NCBI GenBank assembly: GCA_035448625.1
Contig: DAOTJI010000001.1
Location: forward strand, 21,044 to 85,043
Direction: 5' to 3'
Origin: UBA8904 sp035448625
GTDB taxonomy: Bacteria; Desulfobacterota; Syntrophia; Syntrophales; Smithellaceae
Length of the DNA: 64,000 nt
Below are positions 47,261-55,063 of this stretch, one piece after another; position 1 is the stretch's first letter; each line of letters starts with the position of its first letter. Position numbers and translations under genes: made by a program. The notes under the pieces were generated by a model that saw only the letters and a list, made by a program, of their open reading frames with translations, was not told the DNA's origin and made no database searches.

Positions 47261-47532
47261 TCACACTGATAACTTACGACATCACCGAGCCCAAAAGGCT
47301 CAACGCCATGAGAAATTTTCTCAAGGAATACGGTTTGCGGACACAGAAATCCGTTTTTGAATGCGACATTGACGATGTGGCGCTCAAGTGCATCCGGGCA
47401 TACTGTCGGGACAATCTGGACATTGCAAAAGACTCCGTCCGCATTTACAAAATATGCAATCGCTGTATAAACAAGGTGAAAATTTCCGGCACCGGCCTCA
47501 AAGTGACGCAACTGGATTATATGATTTTGTAA
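47257..47532 (+). CDS. cas2: CRISPR adaptation protein Cas2 (copy A)
   Basis: A ferredoxin-fold dimer partner of Cas1, 91 residues. It starts ITLITYDITEPKRLNAMRNFLKEYG (outline), with the Asp of YDI conserved, then TQKSVFECDI and the C-terminal YMIL strand. It overlaps the end of cas1. A second, different cas2 follows 37 bp later. Confidence 0.88.
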   Translation: MITLITYDITEPKRLNAMRNFLKEYGLRTQKSVFECDIDDVALKCIRAYCRDNLDIAKDSVRIYKICNRCINKVKISGTGLKVTQLDYMIL

Positions 47533-47569
47533 AATGTCCCCTTTTGAGGGAGCGCTGGGGAGGAAACTC

Positions 47570-47848
47570 ATGAACATGATCGTCGCTTATGATATAACCG
47601 ATGAGAAGCGCCTGACACGCGTGGCTAAAGTCATGCTGGACTACGGCATTCGCGTGCAGAAATCCATATTTGAAATATCGGCCACAAACACCATTTTTCA
47701 GGAAATGAAAAGACGCGTGGAAAAAATTATTGTCGCTGAACAAGACGGCGTAAAATATTTTCCGCTTTGCGAACGTTGCGCCGGTACGGTGGAGATCATC
47801 GGCCAGGGGCAGTTTACCGATCCGGACAGCGAGTATTACGTTTACTGA
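47570..47848 (+). CDS. cas2: CRISPR adaptation protein Cas2 (copy B)
   Basis: A second Cas2, 92 residues: MIVAYDITDEKRLTRVAKVML, VQKSIFEIS and a C-terminal YYVY. It shares only the family pattern with copy A, so it is an old paralogue. The ATG at 47570 follows GGGAGG; the next Met two codons on is possible. A heterodimeric Cas2 or a backup copy can be imagined but is not shown. Confidence 0.85.
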   Translation: MNMIVAYDITDEKRLTRVAKVMLDYGIRVQKSIFEISATNTIFQEMKRRVEKIIVAEQDGVKYFPLCERCAGTVEIIGQGQFTDPDSEYYVY

Positions 47849-48119
47849 TGTCCTTTAGCTCTTGGTCCCATGCAAGCGGGATCAAATGAACCTGTGCTCA
47901 GAAAATGAACTTTCTCGTAAATAATTGAATTCACTTGTTTATTTAAAATAGATGCCTTGCCGGTTCGCGCATTTAATAAATGACTAATAATAACAAGGCA
48001 TTATCATGTATTATGTCAATGCGAAGGGAGGTGATTCTTGTGACGACGATTTTCTTGAGGGGCGGTTCGCGAAAAAGGGTGCTTATGAAATTGTTTTTCT
48101 TGAGAGAAACAGATACGCA
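47849..48119 (+). promoter_or_regulatory. CRISPR leader region
   Basis: 271 AT-rich bases between cas2 copy B and the first repeat, where the array promoter and integration-anchoring sites should lie. No strong promoter was pinned down. Near its end, AAGGGAGGTGATTC (48024-48037) is a near-perfect anti-16S Shine-Dalgarno sequence, followed by a short GTG ORF. Confidence 0.65.
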
Positions 48120-48135
48120 GAACGAAGCGACCTGA
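48040..48135 (+). CDS. Possible 31-codon leader peptide running into the first repeat
   Basis: GTG at 48040 is 3-8 nt after a near-perfect Shine-Dalgarno (GGGAGGTGATT). The frame runs 31 codons and ends at TGA inside the first CRISPR repeat (48133-48135). The peptide is basic and shows no known domain. It may be chance, or it may put translating ribosomes on the start of the array transcript. Confidence 0.25.
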   Translation: MTTIFLRGGSRKRVLMKLFFLRETDTQNEAT

Positions 48136-51100
48136 TTCACGAAGGGATTGCGACCTTCTTCTTTTTTTTCCAACATCTCCAACAACTCGATAGCGTAGGA
48201 ACGAAGCGACCTGATTCACGAAGGGATTGCGACCGAGCAACCCCGTTTTTGTTCTTTCAACTCTAAGTTCCGAACGAAGCGACCTGATTCACGAAGGGAT
48301 TGCGACTTCATAATCCTCCTCCTTTCATTCTCCACGGGATACGGGGAGAAGAACGAAGCGACCTGATTCACGAAGGGATTGCGACGCGTATGCCTTGTCA
48401 ATGTCAATCGTGACTCGCGAACGAAGCGACCTGATTCACGAAGGGATTGCGACGAGGCCGGGGTGCCTCGTTACGATAACATCTAACGCCGAACGAAGCG
48501 ACCTGATTCACGAAGGGATTGCGACACGCGTGGGGGATGACTTTTGTGCTGAGGTCGGCCAAGAACGAAGCGACCTGATTCACGAAGGGATTGCGACCAT
48601 TTGTCAAGATTGATCATGTCGAATCAAAGACGGGCGGAACGAAGCGACCTGATTCACGAAGGGATTGCGACGACCACGAATAACGCATGGTCCCCGTTAC
48701 TGAGGTCTCCCCGGAACGAAGCGACCTGATTCACGAAGGGATTGCGACACAGGGGGACTTCCGTAAATGTCGCGCATAAGCACGATAACGAACGAAGCGA
48801 CCTGATTCACGAAGGGATTGCGACGGCATCCCGTTCTGACCAAATACGTTTTTTAATGGCTCCAGGAACGAAGCGACCTGATTCACGAAGGGATTGCGAC
48901 CCTTATAAAAGGCTTCCCGGTCGTCAACGAAAACTTCCTGTTGAACGAAGCGACCTGATTCACGAAGGGATTGCGACTCGTCCGGCCGGCGGTCGATTTC
49001 CGGTGCTCGATCCCGGCGAACGAAGCGACCTGATTCACGAAGGGATTGCGACCTGACGGCTGTCGAATCTTTTTTCTTTTTTTGTCATTGACTTGGAACG
49101 AAGCGACCTGATTCACGAAGGGATTGCGACCCATTTTTCTCTCACTTTCCGGCGGAAAACACCACCTTGAACGAAGCGACCTGATTCACGAAGGGATTGC
49201 GACATCCGAAGTTCCTTCATTTTTAGTCCTCCTTTCTGAACGAAGCGACCTGATTCACGAAGGGATTGCGACTGCGATTCCGGCCTGTTATATTTCTCCC
49301 AGTTATCGAACGAAGCGACCTGATTCACGAAGGGATTGCGACGCCAGCGTACTGGCGCACCTGCTCAAGGGACAGCGAACGAAGCGACCTGATTCACGAA
49401 GGGATTGCGACCCTTTACCATATTTAATTTTCAAAGAACAATTTATGAACGAACGAAGCGACCTGATTCACGAAGGGATTGCGACAGCAGAAATAACTAC
49501 TGCTGTATATGTTAATCCAAAGATAGAACGAAGCGACCTGATTCACGAAGGGATTGCGACTCCGCGCTGGCGGAAATTTTCGCCCGCTCCAGCGAACGAA
49601 GCGACCTGATTCACGAAGGGATTGCGACTGTCTGTCCTGCCGTCTCGAAGCAACGAGATACCCATAACGCTGAACGAAGCGACCTGATTCACGAAGGGAT
49701 TGCGACAGTTGCAGGGGCGGTCGTAATACTTTTCCTTCTTTTCCTGGAACGAAGCGACCTGATTCACGAAGGGATTGCGACTGCAGGGGCGGTCGTAATA
49801 CTTTTCCTTCTTTTCCTTCTTTGAACGAAGCGACCTGATTCACGAAGGGATTGCGACNNNNNNNNNNNNNNNNNNNNNNNNNNNNNNNNNNNNNNNNNNN
49901 NNNNNNNNNNNNNNNNNNNNNNNNNNNNNNNNNNNNNNNNNNNNNNNNNNNNNNNNNGAACGAAGCGACCTGATTCACGAAGGGATTGCGACCCCACACC
50001 CTCTGCTCTCCATTCGCAAGCCTCATCTTTAAATGAACGAAGCGACCTGATTCACGAAGGGATTGCGACCACAACGGCTTCCCTCAACGTCTTCATTTTT
50101 TTCCTCCTTCTTGGGGAACGAAGCGACCTGATTCACGAAGGGATTGCGACCCCTTCGGGCCCGCGATGATCGTCGCGGAGCCGGTGTGGAACGAAGCGAC
50201 CTGATTCACGAAGGGATTGCGACGACCACGAACAGGGCATGGTCGTTGTTCGACAGGTCTCCCCGAACGAAGCGACCTGATTCACGAAGGGATTGCGACG
50301 CAAATCCCCACAGAGATCCCCGACCCGCAGTTGCGAACGAAGCGACCTGATTCACGAAGGGATTGCGACCTGCGAAAAACAATCGGGGAGAAATAGGAGG
50401 GAGTATGGACGAACGAAGCGACCTGATTCACGAAGGGATTGCGACAACTGCCTATCACAGTCGTTCCCGTTCACGCTGTTTCCCTTGAACGAAGCGACCT
50501 GATTCACGAAGGGATTGCGACGTCGTCGGGCGACGCGTGCGGGATGACCTGCGTGTTGAACGAAGCGACCTGATTCACGAAGGGATTGCGACAATTCGTA
50601 TCAATGCCGCATGTTTTTCGGCCGCTGCGAACGAAGCGACCTGATTCACGAAGGGATTGCGACTATTCAATTGTCAAAGAACAATTTATAGGAATAATCT
50701 AGAACGAAGCGACCTGATTCACGAAGGGATTGCGACCCTGCAGTGCACGGTCAATTAGACCGGCACTCTTTCGAACGAAGCGACCTGATTCACGAAGGGA
50801 TTGCGACGAAAGAAGCGCAGTGCCCGTTTATGTCCTTGCGCTCCGGAACGAAGCGACCTGATTCACGAAGGGATTGCGACCGGGCTACGCAGTATAGCCC
50901 GTTGTCTCGAAAGCGAACTGAACGAAGCGACCTGATTCACGAAGGGATTGCGACAACCGGATTCTCTGCTCATTAACAGCATCCCACATCGGTTGAACGA
51001 AGCGACCTGATTCACGAAGGGATTGCGACTGTAATTCCGATTCACCCTTGTAATTATCAGAGGATGAACGAAGCGACCTGATTCACGAAGGGATTGCGAC

Positions 51101-52865
51101 TTCCATAATCCTCCTCCTTTCTTTCTCCCCGTTTCCGGAACGAAGCGACCTGATTCACGAAGGGATTGCGACGCATCGTGGCGCTCCGTCAATGAGTGCA
51201 TTAAATGCCTGAACGAAGCGACCTGATTCACGAAGGGATTGCGACGTGCATTAAATGCCTCAATTCCTGTTTGGTCAGACGAACGAAGCGACCTGATTCA
51301 CGAAGGGATTGCGACAATGGTCAGAGCATGCTGTAGACCATTGCGCTAATTGTTCGAACGAAGCGACCTGATTCACGAAGGGATTGCGACACCTCAACGT
51401 CTTGAGGCTCTTCTGCCATCCGATGACTCGAACGAAGCGACCTGATTCACGAAGGGATTGCGACGTCTTCGCTGATGGTTATCATCTTCGTCACCAGAGC
51501 AGAACGAAGCGACCTGATTCACGAAGGGATTGCGACTTTTTGTAGTCCACCAAATGCATTCCGAACATGGCGAACGAAGCGACCTGATTCACGAAGGGAT
51601 TGCGACCTGCTTCCGGTGCTGCTGCATTGTTCTTATGATTTTTAGACAGAACGAAGCGACCTGATTCACGAAGGGATTGCGACTTGCCATTACAGTTCCT
51701 TTAATTTGTTTTGATAAATGAACGAAGCGACCTGATTCACGAAGGGATTGCGACAATCTTCGCTCGGTTCAATTATCTCGCCCGTTTCCGGGAACGAAGC
51801 GACCTGATTCACGAAGGGATTGCGACGAGTACTTCCCCAGACCTGTAATGCCGTAGCTCTAACGTCCATGGAACGAAGCGACCTGATTCACGAAGGGATT
51901 GCGACCACAAACAGGGCGTGATCCCCGTTCGACAATGCCCCGAACGAAGCGACCTGATTCACGAAGGGATTGCGACTATTTACCCCCTCAATAAGCGTCA
52001 GGCCGCTTTTATCAAGAACGAAGCGACCTGATTCACGAAGGGATTGCGACCCATAAAGGCCAGTAGCAATCTTTCCCATCGTAAATCTTTTCAGAACGAA
52101 GCGACCTGATTCACGAAGGGATTGCGACCGTGACTATAATGTCTAATTTCGCCTTCATAACTCCTCCTGAACGAAGCGACCTGATTCACGAAGGGATTGC
52201 GACATCATTACTCTGGGTGACGAGAATATCCGGAACATGATTTTCGATCTGGAGAACGAAGCGACCTGATTCACGAAGGGATTGCGACGCATAAACATAG
52301 TCATCATTATATTTAACGACCTTTTCGAACGAAGCGACCTGATTCACGAAGGGATTGCGACTTTGCTCCGGCAGGCAATCTCTTGCCCTTTTCCCGAACG
52401 AAGCGACCTGATTCACGAAGGGATTGCGACTCTTCGCATTGTCGAGATATTGCCCAAAAAACGAGAACGAAGCGACCTGATTCACGAAGGGATTGCGACT
52501 TGGAGGGAGACAATAATACATGTCTCCCCCACTACCCTCGGGGGAACGAAGCGACCTGATTCACGAAGGGATTGCGACATTCCACTAATGCGATGTGTCT
52601 TGTTATCACCAAATCAATGAACGAAGCGACCTGATTCACGAAGGGATTGCGACCCGTTGAACGTTACCGATCCGTCAACCTTCGCCAGCTTCAGAACGAA
52701 GCGACCTGATTCACGAAGGGATTGCGACATACTTTGTGCATAACCTTCAAACTTCCTATTTTTCTTTATGAACGAAGCGACCTGATTCACGAAGGGATTG
52801 CGACCCGTCAAGATTTTGTTCAATATATGCCCACCGATCACCGTGAACGAAGCGACCTGATTCAC
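48120..52865 (+). CRISPR. Type III-A CRISPR array, 63 full repeats plus a truncated terminal repeat
   Basis: The 35-bp repeat begins GAACGAAGCG and ends GGGATTGCGAC. All 63 full copies I traced are identical: 24 before the N gap (48120-49857) and 39 after it (49958-52804). Sixty-two complete spacers are visible, mostly 33-46 nt and one of 50 nt (52204-52253). The last repeat (52845-52865) keeps only its first 21 bases. The truncated end lies far from cas2, so the leader is at 47849-48119 and transcription runs left to right. Cas6 cutting would then leave the 5' tag AUUGCGAC, the usual 8-nt type III handle. The repeat has little self-complementarity. Confidence 0.98.
49858..49957. other. 100-N scaffold gap inside the CRISPR array
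   Basis: Exactly 100 N between two intact repeats. The number is an assembly placeholder, so the number of hidden repeats and spacers is unknown. Confidence 0.97.
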
Positions 52866-52974
52866 AGATGAGGGCCGTTGTGACATGAAAGCTGTGCTGC
52901 AAGCCCAAAAGCAGGCAGATGGGAAGCGGGACTTTGTCGTCCAGTCCGTAAATCAGATTGGCGGGTTTGCGCAT
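52866..52974 (-). pseudogene. Truncated NCS2 nucleobase:cation symporter gene
   Basis: Only the first ~36 codons remain: MRKPANLIYGLDDKVPLP, then LLLGLQHSF, the typical start of uracil/xanthine permeases of the NCS2 family and of its first membrane helix. Translation then runs straight into the antisense of the truncated CRISPR repeat at 52865. The ATG at 52974 follows AGGAAA and overlaps the 3' end of the DUF374 gene, so this was once the last gene of that operon. The rest of the gene was not found in the window. Confidence 0.75.
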
Positions 52975-53672
52975 TTTCCTGAGCTGCTCCAACCGTTGTC
53001 TGCGGATTCGTAGGCCCGGTTCATGGTTTGTTCCAGACGGATGCGTAGCGCTTCCAGCGTATCCCGATCCGCATCTTTAGGGATGTCGAAGAGGGAACCG
53101 AAGCGAATCAGGACTCGGGTAAACGGTCTGGGGATCATGAAGCGGTCCCAGCTGTTGAATGTCCAGGCTGTTTCGTAAGAAACGACGGCGGGGCAGATCG
53201 GTGCGTCCGTGCTTCGCGCCAGCGGGAGGAGCCCAGGCTTGATGACACGAGGCGGCCCGGTGGGTCCGTCCACGATGTGGACGCCGATGCGGTTTTCGGC
53301 GACTTTCTGCACCATGGCTTTCAAAGCTTTCGCGCCGCCCCGGGTGCTGGATCCCCGAACCGGAATCCAGCCCAGGCGAGAGACGAGTTTGGAAATGAAG
53401 TCTCCGTCACGGCTTTGGCTGATCATGATGCAGGGCGTCCATTGAAAAAACTTTGGAACGAAAAAGCCGCCGAAAAGACGCTGGTGCCAGCTGGCGAAGA
53501 TGACGCGCCCCCCGCGGTCCAGATGGTCCAGGATTCTCTCCTTGCCCTCGATTTGGACGCGAAGCGTTTTTGCGTAAAGGCTCAAAAGGAAAAAGATGGT
53601 GGACGTCAGAACCTGATTCAAGAAGAAGTATTTGATTTCTTTTGCCGAAAATGCGCGCCGGTTTCCGGTCAT
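52953..53672 (-). CDS. DUF374 lysophospholipid acyltransferase-like protein
   Basis: A 239-residue protein of the DUF374 family, related to glycerolipid acyltransferases. The FASWHQRLFGGFF segment holds the catalytic histidine region, and VHIVDGPTGPPRVIKPG supplies the conserved DGPxGPxxxxKxG motif. An N-terminal hydrophobic helix (about 20-40) suggests membrane association. Family members are thought to modify lipids or lipid A. The ATG overlaps the stop of the efflux outer-membrane gene (ATGA), so it is co-expressed with the RND pump. Confidence 0.85.
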   Translation of the reverse strand: MTGNRRAFSAKEIKYFFLNQVLTSTIFFLLSLYAKTLRVQIEGKERILDHLDRGGRVIFASWHQRLFGGFFVPKFFQWTPCIMISQSRDGDFISKLVSRLGWIPVRGSSTRGGAKALKAMVQKVAENRIGVHIVDGPTGPPRVIKPGLLPLARSTDAPICPAVVSYETAWTFNSWDRFMIPRPFTRVLIRFGSLFDIPKDADRDTLEALRIRLEQTMNRAYESADNGWSSSGKCANPPI

Positions 53673-55063
53673 GGCGTCGCACCTCCGCCCAGGGTTTTGT
53701 ACAGCGTCACGAGATTGTTGACATACGCCAACCGAAGCAGAATCAGGCCCTGCTGGGCGCCGTAGAGAGATCTCTGCGCGTCGAGAACGGAGAGATAGCT
53801 GTCGATGCCTTTTTCGTAGCGCTTTTCGGAAAGGCGATAGACGACGGTCATCGCGTCCACCAGCGACTGCTGCGCCGCGATGCGCTGCTGGACCATGCCT
53901 TTCTCGGCCAGCGCGTCCGCCACTTCCCGGAAAGCCGTCTGAATGGACTTTTCATACTGGGCGACGGAAATTTCCTTTTCGAGTTTGGTGACGTCGTACG
54001 CATACCAGAGGCGGGGATCAAAAATCGGCATCACGATTTGCGGCGCGAACGTCCATACGTCGGAGCCGGTTTTAAAGAGGCCGGACAGGTCGGCGCTGGC
54101 CGTTCCGATGGAGGTCGTAAGCGAAATCCGGGGGAAGAGGGCCGCGCGGGCCGCGCCGATGTTGGCGTTGGCCGCCTTGAGGCGGTGTTCCGCCGCAAGG
54201 ACGTCCGGCCGCCCCAAAAGCACGTCAGACGACAGGCCGGGAGAAATGTCCCGGGGCAGGGCCACGCCGGACAGATCCCGGGGAAGCAGATCCGGCCGGA
54301 CGGGAGAGCCGGTGAGAAGATTCAGGCGGTTTTCGTCCTGCGCGACGAGCTGCGTGTAGCGGGCGACGTCCCCCCGGGCCGTGTCCACCTGGGTTTGCGC
54401 CCGGCGGAGATCCAGCTCGGAGGCCAGTCCGACTTCGTGGCGCTTTCGGATCATGGCGTAGGCCGCTTCCTGCGCTTCAAGCGTTGAGGAAACCAGTTGC
54501 AGGGCTTCCCGGTCGGCGGCCAGGGCCAGGTAGGCCTGCGTCACGGTTGCCACCAGCAGAATCTGCGCGCTGCGGCTCGCCTGGTCCGTGGCCAGGTATT
54601 GCTCCAGCGCAGCGTCCTTCAAGCTGCGGATGCGGCCGAAGAAGTCGATTTCCCAGGCGGCGAGGCCCAGATTGACGCTGTACTGGTCGGCGGTATAGGC
54701 GCTTCCCGAGGGGGAGAGGTCCGCCGGAACCCGATTCTGAGACCAGCTTCCGGTTGCGTTGACGGTCGGTAAAAGCGTTGCGCGGCTGATGCCGAACATG
54801 GCCCTGGCTTTTTCCACGTTCAGGCCCGCCACGCGCAGATCGCGGTTGTTTGCGAGGGAGGCGGCGATGACTTCCCGCAGCCGCTCGTCGGCGATAAAAT
54901 CCCGCCAGGAAAGTTGAGCCGCCTCCGGAGCCTGTTTCCCTTCCTGTTGGTACGGCCCTGCCGGCCACTCTTTGGGCACCGGCGCTTCCGGGCGCTCGTA
55001 TTTCGGCGCCAGCGTGCAGCCGGCCAGCAGAATCATCAGAATCAAAAGCCATTTCTTATTCAT
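53669..55063 (-). CDS. RND efflux outer-membrane lipoprotein (OprM/NodT family)
   Basis: The outer-membrane channel of a tripartite pump, 464 residues. The signal peptide ends in the lipobox LLAGC, and TLAPKYERPEAPVP follows, the classic start of OprM-type proteins. Two long helical repeats with YLALAADREALQLV and GLASELDLRRAQTQVD form the periplasmic tunnel. The start at 55063 is chosen for the signal peptide; in-frame ATGs lie upstream at 55081 and 55135. It overlaps the end of the acrB-like gene by 8 nt. Confidence 0.92.
   Translation of the reverse strand: MNKKWLLILMILLAGCTLAPKYERPEAPVPKEWPAGPYQQEGKQAPEAAQLSWRDFIADERLREVIAASLANNRDLRVAGLNVEKARAMFGISRATLLPTVNATGSWSQNRVPADLSPSGSAYTADQYSVNLGLAAWEIDFFGRIRSLKDAALEQYLATDQASRSAQILLVATVTQAYLALAADREALQLVSSTLEAQEAAYAMIRKRHEVGLASELDLRRAQTQVDTARGDVARYTQLVAQDENRLNLLTGSPVRPDLLPRDLSGVALPRDISPGLSSDVLLGRPDVLAAEHRLKAANANIGAARAALFPRISLTTSIGTASADLSGLFKTGSDVWTFAPQIVMPIFDPRLWYAYDVTKLEKEISVAQYEKSIQTAFREVADALAEKGMVQQRIAAQQSLVDAMTVVYRLSEKRYEKGIDSYLSVLDAQRSLYGAQQGLILLRLAYVNNLVTLYKTLGGGATP

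Noticed and set aside
48006..52886. Many ORFs of 60-220 residues within the CRISPR array, with recurring 12-residue peptides
   Set aside because: The peptides are translations of the 35-bp repeat; they reflect the array, not genes.
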